Shown: positions 9,545 through 19,346 of the stretch, piece by piece | How positions within the stretch are numbered: the stretch's first letter is position 1 | Layout of the letters: each line of letters begins with the position of its first letter | DNA from: G963677445 sp963677445 | GTDB lineage: Bacteria; Bacteroidota; Ignavibacteria; Ignavibacteriales; Melioribacteraceae | Length of the DNA: 64,000 bases | Direction: 5' to 3' | Assembly: GCA_963677445.2 (NCBI GenBank) | Contig: CAXXGF010000003.1 | Span: 19,781-83,780, forward strand | Notes under the pieces: generated by a model | What the model saw: only the letters and a program-made list of their open reading frames with translations | What the model was told of the DNA's origin: nothing | The model's database searches: none | Position numbers and translations under genes: made by a program

Positions 9545-10852
9545 ATGAAAATTTTATATGCTCTGCTTTTTGCGTTAAGTATCAACTCATATTCACAAAC
9601 AATTTTTGAAAAAGAACCTGATGTCCGTGTAAGAATAATTGAATCAGCCGATACATTGAGGATGAATTTCACCGGCAAATGGGTATCAAAACAGGCTACC
9701 CATGCGGGAATACTTACAGGCAGCAGCGGAGAAGCTCTTTTTTTTGTAAAGGAGGGGCGAATTTTAATGACCGCCGAAAAGATCACCTCACCCTGCGACG
9801 GTCCGAAAGTTTCTTTCCGTTATGGAAAACCCGGCGATGAAATTGAGATAAAGGATGTGCCATACGGAACTGGCTGGTGGTGGGGAGGCAGAGAGGACCG
9901 GCTTTATGAGGGAGAAATAAGTATACACCTCGATAAATCGGGGAAAATGTCTGTTGTAGTAAAGCTTCCTCTTGAGCAATACCTGAAAGGTGTTATACCT
10001 TATGAAATCGGGGGAGACGCTCCCCTCGAAGCGCTAAAAGCCCAGGCGGTCGCGGCCCGCTCCGAAGCGGTTGTCGCTCTTGAATCAGGCATGTATTCCG
10101 GCCCCGGGTATGACCTGACATCCGATGTTGAATGCCAGGTATTCAGTGGCAATAAAAGAAGAACAAAAAATTCAGACAGGGCAGTTGCGCAGACCAGAGG
10201 TATCACGTTGAGCGAACAGGGCAAAGTAATAAATGCCTATTATGCCTCGAATTGCGGAGGCGCGTCTGAGATAATTAAATATGTCTGGCCCGACCGACCG
10301 CGACCTGCCACATATATAGAAGCCCGGAAAGACCATTCCGGAAACCGGCAGATAGATCTGAGCGATGAAGACAACGCTAAAAAGTGGATACTCTCGGAAC
10401 CGGAAGTTAACTGCAATCCAAACCTCGGCACAGCATTGCCATCCTGGAGTCAGAAAAATTTCAGATGGAAGCGGAAATATAATATTGATGAATTATCTGA
10501 AACTCTGTCGGCCGGAAAGGATTATGGGAAACTGCTCGCCATAAATCCCCTGAAAAGAGGAAAGTCGGGCAGGATATATCACGCGAGTTTCCAGTTTGAA
10601 AATGGCAGTTTCGAAACCACCGGCGAACTTGCAATAAGAATGCTCTTTCATCCCCCCCTCAGAAGCTCCTGTTTTATTGTTGACAAAACCGATTCTTCAT
10701 TTATTCTTCGCGGCGCGGGATGGGGCCACGGAGTGGGAATGTGCCAGTCAGGCGCCGTCTCAATCGCCAAAAATGGCGGCAATTTCAAAAAAATCCTGAA
10801 CCATTATTATCCTGAAGCCGCGATAATAAATATCTACCCTGAAAAAAAGTGA
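9545..10852 (+). CDS. SpoIID/LytB domain-containing exported protein
   Basis: 435 aa from ATG 9545, chosen because a clean signal peptide starts there (MKILYALLFALSINSYSQ); upstream in-frame codons only add a non-signal leader. The SpoIID core begins near residue 141 (LPLEQYLKGVIPYEIGGDAP) and continues with LKAQAVAARSEAV. It then has YDLTSDVECQVFSG and an inserted Cys pair (ASNCGG, VNCNPNLG). It closes with GAGWGHGVGMCQSGAVS, the conserved C-terminal motif. SpoIID of sporulating bacteria is a lytic transglycosylase acting on denuded glycan strands. Relatives outside sporulators are thought to act in cell-wall remodelling, which is inferred here. It is not in an operon. Confidence 0.9.
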   Translation: MKILYALLFALSINSYSQTIFEKEPDVRVRIIESADTLRMNFTGKWVSKQATHAGILTGSSGEALFFVKEGRILMTAEKITSPCDGPKVSFRYGKPGDEIEIKDVPYGTGWWWGGREDRLYEGEISIHLDKSGKMSVVVKLPLEQYLKGVIPYEIGGDAPLEALKAQAVAARSEAVVALESGMYSGPGYDLTSDVECQVFSGNKRRTKNSDRAVAQTRGITLSEQGKVINAYYASNCGGASEIIKYVWPDRPRPATYIEARKDHSGNRQIDLSDEDNAKKWILSEPEVNCNPNLGTALPSWSQKNFRWKRKYNIDELSETLSAGKDYGKLLAINPLKRGKSGRIYHASFQFENGSFETTGELAIRMLFHPPLRSSCFIVDKTDSSFILRGAGWGHGVGMCQSGAVSIAKNGGNFKKILNHYYPEAAIINIYPEKK

Positions 10853-10908
10853 AATGGCCTTTCACAGCAGGGCTAAACTCTTAAGCTAAAGATTATAAGC
10901 ACTAAAAA

Positions 10909-10965
10909 TGTTCCCGAAGGGGGCAAAGCCGAATAACCACGGGGTGTTCCCCGTGGGGACGGAAA
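10909..10965 (+). repeat. Orphan copy of the MITE hairpin core, without termini
   Basis: Matches the G/C-rich core of elements A, B and D (CCCGAAGGGGGC, AAGCCGAATA, CCACGGGG..CCCCGTGG, GGGGACGG) but lacks the TGCTGTCAAC ends and target duplication. It is either a decayed element or an independent home for the core. Confidence 0.65.
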
Positions 10966-11066
10966 CAAAAAATGCGCAACATCACCGAAAGGTAGCAATC
11001 AGAAACACATCTCTACTGAAAAGAAAACATGAATTTGGAATAAAGCACACAATCATTTTAAGATAA

Positions 11067-11669
11067 TTACTCCATGCCGAAACCATCCCTTCCGATTTCA
11101 TAAGCCCTTTTCAGATTCCTCTCCCTGTTTTCCTCCGGATATATCATTCCCCCCAATATGACCATCTCCTTTTCCCCGAAACGGGGACCGAGCCTGTCAT
11201 CCAGCATAATATTCCGCATGCTGGCGGCTATCCCGATTTCTTCGAGGAATTCTTCAGGGTGCCCCGCTGTGCATATCACCAGACCCTTTTTAATCTTTTT
11301 CATCGCCCCATCAGCATGCCCCGCTTCATCATAACCATACGCGTAACCGACAGTATAAACACGGTCAAACCAGCCTTTCATAATCGCCGGGCAGTCGCTC
11401 CACCAAAGGGGGTAAAGGAATATTACCATATCGGCGCCGGCCAGCTTTTTCTGCTCAGCCGCCACATCTTCCGGAACAGTCAGATCAAGCCGGACATTAC
11501 CTTCCCGCTCATATTCTTCCGCCGACATCTCAGCCCGGAAATTCATCTCGTAAAGATCGGACAAAATAATATTATGACCCGCTTCATTCAAACCTTTCAT
11601 AAGATTATCAAGAACGGAACGGGTAAAACTATTTTTCCCCGGGTGGGCGTAAATAATTAAAGTTTTCAT
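11067..11669 (-). CDS. Flavodoxin-fold NAD(P)H oxidoreductase (MdaB/KefF-like)
   Basis: 200 aa. ATG lies 7 bases after GGCAGG. The protein starts with the FMN/FAD phosphate-binding strand-loop (MKTLIIYAHPGKNSFTRSVL). It has the family signature FLYPLWWSDCPAIMKGWFDRVYTVGYAY, with the aromatic pair and GWFDRV that shape the flavin site, and later LVICTAGHPEEF. Members reduce quinones by two electrons with NAD(P)H, or act as ancillary subunits of potassium efflux systems. No Kef transporter is adjacent, so quinone or general oxidoreductase is the better guess. Cytoplasmic, monocistronic. Confidence 0.88.
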   Translation of the reverse strand: MKTLIIYAHPGKNSFTRSVLDNLMKGLNEAGHNIILSDLYEMNFRAEMSAEEYEREGNVRLDLTVPEDVAAEQKKLAGADMVIFLYPLWWSDCPAIMKGWFDRVYTVGYAYGYDEAGHADGAMKKIKKGLVICTAGHPEEFLEEIGIAASMRNIMLDDRLGPRFGEKEMVILGGMIYPEENRERNLKRAYEIGRDGFGME

Positions 11670-11782
11670 ATGTGCCTGCCAAATTTTTATTTCGCCCCTT
11701 CAGGGTTTGGTATTAGTTGATTGATTTCTTTCAATAATCATTTCATCCCTTGTATGTTAAAAGTAGGAAAATAAGGTAGGAA

Positions 11783-11967
11783 AGTAAAATATTTTAAAGA
11801 AAAATTTAATTAAGAACTCTCCTGAAGTAAACAAAACAGAAAGAGCTTTATAGATTTAGAATCGCGGCCTGACTATAGGCAACATGTTATTGGCGGGCTT
11901 TATTGACAAATTTTGCTCTCCGGATTATCCTCAACATGTTAACGTTAGTGTGGTGATAAGAGCCTAA
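11783..11967 (+). repeat. 185-bp repeat, copy 1 (partner 58548-58731)
   Basis: Aligns along its whole length with 58548-58731 with scattered substitutions and one small length difference. Shared blocks include AGTAAAATATTTTAAAG, CAACATGTTATTGGCGGGCT and GTTAGTGTGGT.ATAAGAGCC. In copy 2 one frame stays open for about 36 codons, while copy 1 has a stop in it. Confidence 0.75.
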
Positions 11968-12314
11968 GCTGGCAAAGCCAGAACCAAAAAGAAATTCAAA
12001 AAAAAACGTTCTCGTTCTCGTAATCGTCCTCGTACTCGGCTTTATTTTTCTATGGCGAATTTTTCGAGTACGATAACGAGTACCGCTTCGCCACCAGAGG
12101 GATGTGCCATGAGTACGAGTACGACTATTTTAATCAATTTACTCAATTCAATAGACTGGCAAGCCAGAAGTGAAATAACAAGGGGACTCATGGGACAAAT
12201 GAGACTATTTGTTTTTTCCCAATTACATGCCCGATTGATTGTCATTCCGGTTTTTTGCCTCCTTTGCAAAAAGACCGGAATCTAATGCCGATTTTTACTG
12301 CCAACCAGCAATAA

Positions 12315-12350
12315 TTTTGCCATTTTGCGTAGAATTTGACTCCTTACGGA
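12315..12350 (+). repeat. Short dispersed repeat TGCCATTTTGCG, copy
   Basis: Reads TGCCATTTTGCGTAGAATTT then GACTCCTTACGGA. Related copies lie at 12848-12882, 28089-28124, 55639-55671, 58848-58881 and, more worn, 19285-19310. Confidence 0.65.
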
Positions 12351-12706
12351 CTACTCTTACTCTGATTTTTTAAAATCGATATCGAAAAATAATCATGTTA
12401 TCCTTAAATCCTTTAATCATGGTTCAGACAGTGGCGGGGCTGGATAATACGCATACTGTCATTTCCTTGCCAGCCGCTCTTTGGGCTAAAGCCATTTGGG
12501 GTTGCCCGGTTTTCCCACATATCTCCGGCCTAAAGGCGCGGAGTTATTTTAAAATCGAATTACTATATGTGATCTAGACTAAGGTGAAAATCATAATCTT
12601 AATCTTAATCATAAGCTGACAGAGCCAGAAAAAAAAGTGGCTAGTGGAGAGTGAAGAGATAAGAACCAGCAATTTTTCTTTAAGATAACTTCAAAATCCC
12701 AAAAAA

Positions 12707-12795
12707 GTCCCGTCAGGGACGACAGATAATAGCCCCGCAATTCATTGTGGGGAAATAAGTTAAGAGGTTGATTAAAAGTCCCGCCAGGGATTCTC
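12707..12795 (+). repeat. Mini-hairpin cluster
   Basis: GTCCC-gtca-GGGAC at 12707-12720, CCCCGC with GTGGGG just after, and GTCCC-gcca-GGGA near 12778 are three short perfect or near-perfect hairpins about 30-40 bases apart. They resemble the array at 36411-36640. Confidence 0.5.
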
Positions 12796-12911
12796 CGCGG
12801 CGAACAGGCAGACAGTATTCCCCGGTAAATTGATGGTCAAATAAAACTTTGCCATTTTGCGTAGAATTTAACTCCTTACGGAATAGTCTGCCATAAAAAG
12901 CAAGAATATTA

Positions 12912-13328
12912 TTGTTAAGTCGCTTAATGGGCATTGGTCCGACTTTTACCGGGAATTATAACCCATTTTCAACATTAACAGAAACCCTGCGCGGCGCATA
13001 CATAAACGGAGTGGTTTATGGCGATACCACCCTGACAAATATTAAAAGAGAGGAGACACTTCCTTCGGAATTTTATCTTTCCGAAGCTTACCCAAATCCC
13101 TTCAACCCGTCAACAAAACTGGATTATTCAGTTCCGGAATATTCTCTGGTAACAGCGGAATTATTTGATATAAAAGGAGAACAGGTTGCTGCTTCGTTCA
13201 ATGAATATAAAACTCCGGGCAGTTATTCTGTTGTGGTGGAAATGGGGGATTACGTCAGCGGAGTATATATAATAAAATTATCAGCAGGCAAACAATATAT
13301 CACCAGAAAAATCATTCTTTTGAAATAA
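12912..13328 (+). pseudogene. 3' remnant of a T9SS-secreted protein
   Basis: 138 codons from a TTG at 12912 with no signal peptide and no ribosome site. The readable part holds a short beta-rich lead (GPTFTGNYNPF, GAYINGVVYGDTTL) and then a complete type IX sorting domain (AYPNPFNPSTKLDYSVP, VYIIKLSAG, ITRKIILLK). A sorting domain without cargo or export signal cannot work, so this is the tail of a larger gene whose 5' portion was lost. The break lies beside a dispersed repeat (12848-12882), which suggests the deletion happened there. A second T9SS gene follows 122 bases later. Confidence 0.75.
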
Positions 13329-13498
13329 AAACATTTTCAAATATTTTTATTTAGCGGGGGCGGTTCAATGCTCCCCGTTTTCCTCCTCCTTTATTGCCAA
13401 AGTCTCCTTTTGATTTCCCTTCTCATTTCGTTAAATTGTAACATTTCGTTTTGGTACAAAAAAAACAGTTCCACACAAAAAGCAGACCTGGTATTTTA

Positions 13499-16400
13499 AT
13501 GAAAACAACAAAATTTTCCTTTTTGATACTGATTATCTACATTTTTCCTTCCATAACCCCAATAATGGCGCAAAAGGACAGGGAGAAATCTATTAGCATT
13601 TATTCCGACACACATAAAAACGCCCCGTCCGATCTCCCCTACGCTCAATATTTTACGATGGCGGAATTCAAAAATTATGATCCGGCCTCTGATCCGGAAG
13701 CTCCTTATAACAGGAGTTCTGTCCCGTTATCAGACCGGTTTTTAACAGAGCAGACAATCGTTAATTCTCACGCGCGGATGGATGAGGCGGGAGTTTCCCC
13801 CCTGCCGGTATTTTCCGGAGGTTCTGTACCGGCGCAGGGAATCCTGAATAAAATGGGTTTATACGCCTACAGCAACTGGCAGTACACCGATGTGATGGTA
13901 TACTGGGGAGGGGGGCCGGGGGTCGCGGGAATTAATGTGGTGATACCGGCAGCCTCAGCAGTGGACGCCGCGCACAGGAACGGAGTGCCGATAATGAGCA
14001 ATGTTTTTTTCGCCCCGACTGCCTATGGAGGACAGATTAACTGGGTATGGGATTTTGTGGAAAAAGATGGCGATAGTTATATAATCGCCGATAAAATGAT
14101 AGAAACCGCAGAATATTTCGGCTTCGACGGCTGGTTTATCAACCAGGAAACAGCCGGAGGCAACGCCGCCCTGGCAAATGAAATAATAGAATTGATGAAA
14201 TATATCAAAGCCAATAGCGGCCTCGAGGTTTACTGGTATGACGCCATGACCGAATCGGGAACAATTTATTGGCAGGAACAGCTAAATGCCAATAACGACC
14301 GTTTTTTCCAGGATGGCTCCACACGGGTTTCCGATTATATGTTTCTCGATTTCGGCTGGACTTCAACAAAACTGGCCAATTCAAACAGCTATGCCAGGAA
14401 TCTCGACCGTGATCCCTATGAATTATACGCGGGAATTGATATAGCAGTCAACGGCTACAACACTTATGTTAACTGGAACGGAGTATTTCCAGAGGGGCAG
14501 GAACATGTAACTTCACTCGGGATGTACCGTCCGGATGATTTCCTCTGGTGGCAGGCTGCGGCTATTGATGAAAACCTCGCGAGGGAAAACCGCTTCTGGT
14601 CGGGAGCCAATGGCGACCCTTCCAATACAACCACCACCCGGACATGGAAGGGAATCGCTCATTACATCCCGGCAAATTCGGTTATTAATGATTTGCCTTT
14701 TTTCACAAACTTTAATTTCGGCGCCGGGGATAAATATTTTATAGATGGTGAAATGATATGCCCCGATAAATGGCTCGAGCAGGGCTGGAACAACCTCTCG
14801 CTTCAGGAAATTCTTCCCACCTGGAGATGGATTGTTGATTCACAGGGAGAAAAACTCACTCCCGAATTTGATTTTACCGACGCTTATTATGGCGGAAATT
14901 GTTTAAAGATATCGGGAAATCTATCATCCGATAACCATATAAAACTGTATAAGACCAGCCTGGATATCAATTCAAATACAAGGCTTGATATAGCCCTCAA
15001 ACTGCCCGAGGCGGGGGAAACCTCCATGCAGGCAGGTTTGCTTTTCGAAGAAAATCCGGGTGTGTACCAATTCATCAACGTTGGGAATATCTCAACAAAC
15101 GACTGGGAAATAAAAACTCTTGACCTCTCTCCTTACGCGGGCAAAACTCTTGCTTCGATATCACTAAACTTTTTGGGCAACGGAAATACAGGCTACGAAA
15201 TAAAAATCGGGAGAATCGGGGTGTATGATATTCCCGCGGAAACTCCCGCGCCCCCGGTTAATTTGTTTATTGAGAAAAAAACTCAGGAGGAGGATTACAT
15301 TACTTTGCGGCTCCGGTGGGATCATTCACCTGCTGATATTCACTGTTATAATATTTATAAAAAGAATAACGACGGCAGCCGTGTTTTCCTGGGAGCTACG
15401 CCCAATAACGCCTATTTTGTCCCATATATAAGCAATGAAATTGAAGACAGCCTTGTGACAATAGAACTTGAAGCGGTCGGCAAAAACTTCAGGAACTCCG
15501 ACCCGGTATCAACTATTTTCGAATGGTTTTCACCACCCGCACAGTCATCCGCTCCAACTCCTGAAAATAACGCTGTTAATATAAGCAGAAATATTTCACT
15601 CTCCTGGCTTTCCGGTTCCGGCGCAACTTCGCATGATGTTTATTTCGGCCCGAGCAATCCGCCTCCCTTTGCCGGCAATCAGGCGGAAGCAGCTTTCAAT
15701 CCGGGCGTTATGGACGCCAATACCATATATTACTGGCAAATAACTGAAAGAAATAAATATTTCACCACCCCGGGAGAAGTATGGCAGTTCACAACCGGGG
15801 AAACTTTTGTAGATACCTCCGGTTATGCCCTCAATTTTGACGGAACCGATGACCTGCTCAATTGCGGAGCCGGCAGTTCGCTCAATATAACAGGCAGTGA
15901 GATAACCCTGGAAGCATGGATAAATCCCTCCCAGTTTAAAGAGCATGTTTGGCAGGGAGTGGTGATTTCGAAAGACTATTCCGGAGGAGTGGGAGCAGAT
16001 TACGGTTATTCACTTCGCTGCGGCGCTAACGGCCAGGTAAACCTGGTTCTCGGAAATGGGTCCTGGCATGAACTTACCTCGGATGAAAACTCCGTTGAGC
16101 TAAATAAATGGCAGCATATCGCCGCGACATATGACAGCCAGAAAATGGTTCTCTATGTTAATGGTGAGGAGATTAAAAGCCAGACAGCCGCCGGAATCAA
16201 TATCCGGGGCAACAGCAATGCTCTTATGATAGGAGAATCTACCGGTTTTCCGGGCAGGGTATTTAACGGCAGAATTGATGAGGTGAGAATCTGGAATAAA
16301 GCCGGAACCAATGAACAGATAAAGGCTTTAATGAATAAACAACTGGATGAAGTTTATTATGCCACCCCTGATAGCGGACTCGCGGGGTACTGGCAGCTCG

Positions 16401-16840
16401 ATGAAGGCGCCGGACAAACAACGGCCGATCTCACAACGCACGGCAACCATGGCGCCCTCGGAAGCTCCACCCAGGCTGACCAGAAAGATCCCGAATGGAT
16501 TGAAGCCCGATTCCTGATTGTATCCCTCGAATATGAACTTAACGGGCAGGATGAAATCCCCGCAGGATTCGCCATGCGTCAGAATTACCCCAATCCCTTC
16601 AATCCCGAAACAACCATTTCATATTCCCTCCCGGCGCGGGCAGAAGTGCAGATAGAAATCTACAACACCCTCGGCGAACAGGTATATAAAGAAACCAAAA
16701 ACAGCCAGCACCCCGGCAACTACACCATGAAATTCAATGCCCGGAGCCTCTCCAGCGGTGTATATTTCTGCAAAATTTCTGTTGATGGAATTGATGGGAA
16801 GAGATATTCGGGGATTAGGAAGATGGTTTTAGTGAAATAG
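13499..16840 (+). CDS. T9SS-secreted GH85 endo-beta-N-acetylglucosaminidase
   Basis: 1113 aa from ATG 13499, where a signal peptide begins (MKTTKFSFLILIIYIF); an in-frame GTG further up is unlikely. Residues about 45-420 are a glycoside hydrolase family 85 barrel. FDGWFINQE (about 209-217) supplies the Asn-x-Glu pair that family 85 uses for substrate-assisted catalysis. Later come a beta-sandwich (about 430-580), an FN3-like module (about 595-685), an Ig-like segment, a LamG/concanavalin-like module (about 775-980, NFDGTDDLLNCG, ITLEAWINPS) and a type IX sorting domain (about 1024-1113, NYPNPFNPETTI). Family 85 enzymes cut the chitobiose core of N-glycans, so the cell probably deglycosylates eukaryotic-type glycoproteins outside the cell. 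Confidence 0.92.
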   Translation: MKTTKFSFLILIIYIFPSITPIMAQKDREKSISIYSDTHKNAPSDLPYAQYFTMAEFKNYDPASDPEAPYNRSSVPLSDRFLTEQTIVNSHARMDEAGVSPLPVFSGGSVPAQGILNKMGLYAYSNWQYTDVMVYWGGGPGVAGINVVIPAASAVDAAHRNGVPIMSNVFFAPTAYGGQINWVWDFVEKDGDSYIIADKMIETAEYFGFDGWFINQETAGGNAALANEIIELMKYIKANSGLEVYWYDAMTESGTIYWQEQLNANNDRFFQDGSTRVSDYMFLDFGWTSTKLANSNSYARNLDRDPYELYAGIDIAVNGYNTYVNWNGVFPEGQEHVTSLGMYRPDDFLWWQAAAIDENLARENRFWSGANGDPSNTTTTRTWKGIAHYIPANSVINDLPFFTNFNFGAGDKYFIDGEMICPDKWLEQGWNNLSLQEILPTWRWIVDSQGEKLTPEFDFTDAYYGGNCLKISGNLSSDNHIKLYKTSLDINSNTRLDIALKLPEAGETSMQAGLLFEENPGVYQFINVGNISTNDWEIKTLDLSPYAGKTLASISLNFLGNGNTGYEIKIGRIGVYDIPAETPAPPVNLFIEKKTQEEDYITLRLRWDHSPADIHCYNIYKKNNDGSRVFLGATPNNAYFVPYISNEIEDSLVTIELEAVGKNFRNSDPVSTIFEWFSPPAQSSAPTPENNAVNISRNISLSWLSGSGATSHDVYFGPSNPPPFAGNQAEAAFNPGVMDANTIYYWQITERNKYFTTPGEVWQFTTGETFVDTSGYALNFDGTDDLLNCGAGSSLNITGSEITLEAWINPSQFKEHVWQGVVISKDYSGGVGADYGYSLRCGANGQVNLVLGNGSWHELTSDENSVELNKWQHIAATYDSQKMVLYVNGEEIKSQTAAGINIRGNSNALMIGESTGFPGRVFNGRIDEVRIWNKAGTNEQIKALMNKQLDEVYYATPDSGLAGYWQLDEGAGQTTADLTTHGNHGALGSSTQADQKDPEWIEARFLIVSLEYELNGQDEIPAGFAMRQNYPNPFNPETTISYSLPARAEVQIEIYNTLGEQVYKETKNSQHPGNYTMKFNARSLSSGVYFCKISVDGIDGKRYSGIRKMVLVK

Positions 16841-16928
16841 TGCCAAATGGTTTCACACTAATTGAGTGAAAAGAAAACTTCAAATCTGAAGCGAAATTAT
16901 TTTACCAGTTTTATTTATTTCCTGGTTT

Positions 16929-17159
16929 TTACGCGGCGTCCAGAGAACGGACTGAGAGAATATCGTTTTCAGATATAAGCCGTACATCTTCCGCCTGCAG
17001 CGTTACAAGGGCAACTGTTTTGTCCGATCCTGTTACAAACTCTGCTTCGAGTCCATCAGGTTCATAAACTTCCACTACTGCGCCAATATCACCCTTTTTT
17101 ATTCCGTGATCAGGCAAATTTCGTTGCAGAACTACGGTATCAAAAATTTTTATATTCAT
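16929..17159 (-). CDS. DUF4926 domain-containing protein
   Basis: 76 aa. ATG is 8 bases after CGGGAG. The short beta-barrel-like sequence (IKIFDTVVLQRNLPDHGIKKGDIGAVVEVYEPDGLEAEFV, broken here only by normal loops) matches the DUF4926 family, whose function is unknown. Members are often encoded next to a DUF6883 gene, but no such partner is visible here. The C-terminal tail (ENDILSVRSLDAA) is extra to the core. Probably soluble and cytoplasmic. Confidence 0.8.
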   Translation of the reverse strand: MNIKIFDTVVLQRNLPDHGIKKGDIGAVVEVYEPDGLEAEFVTGSDKTVALVTLQAEDVRLISENDILSVRSLDAA

Positions 17160-17457
17160 TTTTTATCTCCCGGGTGAGCGGTTATAAAACAGGGAGTTTT
17201 TATACTTGTCGCATTATAAACCTGAATATCTTTTCAACAATATATACTCTTATACAGATTTCAGCAAGTTTTTTTTCTAAAGTTCGGCTTAATGATTCAA
17301 ACATTAAAAACTTATCCGGAAAGTTTCCCTTTGCCTCCCGGTGTTTCTGCGTGGATATATTTTCTCCAGCGGATAACAACGATATCCATTGATAATGAAA
17401 CTCGTAATTTCTTAAAATTCACCAGAACAGTATATTATGCCGGACGCTTAAACCAAT

Positions 17458-18354
17458 CTAATCGCATATAACCTCAAATTTTAATCCTGCTGCCCGCTGA
17501 TTCCAGTATGGATCGTTTACAGCCTCATATACTTTTCCTTCCTTGCCGGTTCCTTCCGGCCAGCTCATCCTTGCGACCAATCTTCTTTCCGGAATTGGAT
17601 ATTTCAGTTTATAGGTCCCGCCCGGGTGAAATAAAAGGGGCACAGTATAAGAGGCGTTCCTCGACAGAATAATGCTTTCCATTCCCGGTCTTTCCAAAAT
17701 AAGATCATCATGCCAGGTATTCATATCATATTCTTCTCCATTATAACTAAGAGCGGTCACGGATGAAACACGGGATATCTTTAGAACACGCGCTCTGGCT
17801 GAAAAATCTGTATGCGGAATATTTATAGTATAACCTGTAAAGGTACGATAAATATCATATTGTCTTATGTTGGTTGTGCTTCCATCCATGTTATCCGATG
17901 GCTCGACAATATTCAAAACTTCCTCCTCGTTGTGCGAATCCTCCAGAGTTGTGCCATATGTCATTGTCCAATGTGGATTATCAATCAGGGAAAATTCAAC
18001 TTCTTTGCTCATTTCATTATCATCAATATATCCTGTTACTTTTAGCGGCAGCATTGAGGCATTAATTGGCGGTGTTGTATAAGTCCCCGAAGATGATGAA
18101 GCGCTTTTTAATACTGAGCCATCACTCTTACTTAATTCAATTCTGTCAATATTGGTGATATCCCATTCAAACGTTGCTGTTTCTCCCGTACAAATATACT
18201 TTGGATGAAATTCGGCTTTAATAACTTCAACCCTGTCGCAACAACCTGTCTGCAGTAACATTATCATAACGCAAACAAATATTAAAAATCCAGCCTTGGT
18301 TACCTTTCCGACGCGACCAAACCGGTAAATTGAATACCTTAACAGATAAAACAT
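17458..18354 (-). CDS. Predicted lipoprotein, Ig-like, unknown function
   Basis: 298 aa. ATG at 18354 sits 5 bases after GGGAGGTAATT, a strong start. A basic leader (RYSIYRFGRVGKVTK) precedes a hydrophobic stretch and a lipobox LLQTGC with Cys at about residue 38, so it should be lipid-anchored in the envelope. The next 100 residues resemble a bacterial Ig-like fold (YICTGETATFEWDITNIDRIEL). The remainder is beta-rich without a family I recognise (NIPHTDFSARARVLKISRVS). There are no operon partners. Confidence 0.75.
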   Translation of the reverse strand: MFYLLRYSIYRFGRVGKVTKAGFLIFVCVMIMLLQTGCCDRVEVIKAEFHPKYICTGETATFEWDITNIDRIELSKSDGSVLKSASSSSGTYTTPPINASMLPLKVTGYIDDNEMSKEVEFSLIDNPHWTMTYGTTLEDSHNEEEVLNIVEPSDNMDGSTTNIRQYDIYRTFTGYTINIPHTDFSARARVLKISRVSSVTALSYNGEEYDMNTWHDDLILERPGMESIILSRNASYTVPLLFHPGGTYKLKYPIPERRLVARMSWPEGTGKEGKVYEAVNDPYWNQRAAGLKFEVICD

Positions 18355-19346
18355 AATTACCTCCCTTCAAATAGAAATTTGATATTAATTATGAATACTT
18401 ATTTTTCTGTATCAATCCGGAATCAGAATAAATTGATTAATAACTTTTGTCATATCAATATTCAGAGGAAAAGGAAAAGAATTTTTTTGAGGAAAAAACC
18501 ACGTTATCCGGTTTTCGGTTCAATCGTATTTCTTTTTGCCAATATCGGCAGAGCGCCTCAATAAAAACCGGCCTGAGCAACATCTATTGTATTTGCTGAA
18601 CGAAAAAACATATTGTATATAGATCGTATTAATCCACATCTGCTTTTTCGATTACATATTGCTCTTGTCAATATAAATCTTAAATCAAAGTAATAATTTA
18701 TCTGTTTTATTGCAAGAAAAATCAAGAACAAAATACCGGCGTTTTCGCGTGATCTTCATTTACCCATTTTGAGCTGACCATTCTGCCACCTGTAATTCTG
18801 TTAAAAGCTTGCGCAGACTCTTTCTTTAGGCTGAAGCCTTATAAAGTTGTCCGGTTTTCCTATGTCTCCAACCTGAAGAGGCGGGGTTATATTAAATATA
18901 ATTTATTACAATTGATCTCAATTTTTCCATAAATTAAAACTTATTCCCAAGCAGGCAAATCCGGAAAAATTTTTAAGAGGAAAAATGAAGAAAATTCTCC
19001 ATCGGTTATTGGCAATTAAGTGGGACGATTATGACTATTAAAATGAAGAATTTTTAACACCTCTGGTTTAACAATACTTAATGTCAGCCATACCACCTGA
19101 GAGTCCCCTTTTTCCCACCTGTCCTGCGGGAAAAATCAAAAACCCCGGAAATAATACTGGCTCTGGTTTTCAGTGACAAGACTAGATTTTTTTTGGGTGT
19201 CACCTCTGCTACAAAGCTTAAAAAACCAAGGATGATGTTCTTTAGGGCTTTTTTGAGTGGATTCATTAATTATTAATTGATTTCTTACCATTTCGCTTAG
19301 AATTTAACTGCTAACAGCAAGAATTCTCAGGCAATATCGGGAAATA
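18355..19346. other. Gene-poor interval
   Basis: No confident gene. A 60-codon minus-strand frame at 19084-19266 has a hydrophobic middle but no ribosome site or known motif. A worn TGCCATTTTGCG-type repeat is at 19285-19310. The promoter for the lipoprotein gene must lie at the left edge. Confidence 0.5.

Larger units (their letters stand above)
11670..12911. other. Long gene-free interval composed of repeat remnants
   Basis: No gene is supported. In order: a 185-bp repeat (11783-11967), a TACTCG/CGAGTA repeat (about 12005-12130), two copies of a short TGCCATTTTGCGTAGAATTT repeat (12315-12350 and 12848-12882), a decayed segment with TTAATCATGGTTCAGAC (12395-12436) that also occurs near 54715, and a mini-hairpin cluster (12707-12795). 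It looks like a graveyard of mobile sequence. Confidence 0.65.

Noticed and set aside
19084..19266. 60-codon minus-strand frame with a hydrophobic centre considered as a small gene or transposase fragment.
   Set aside because: No ribosome site or recognisable family; lies in repeat-rich sequence.
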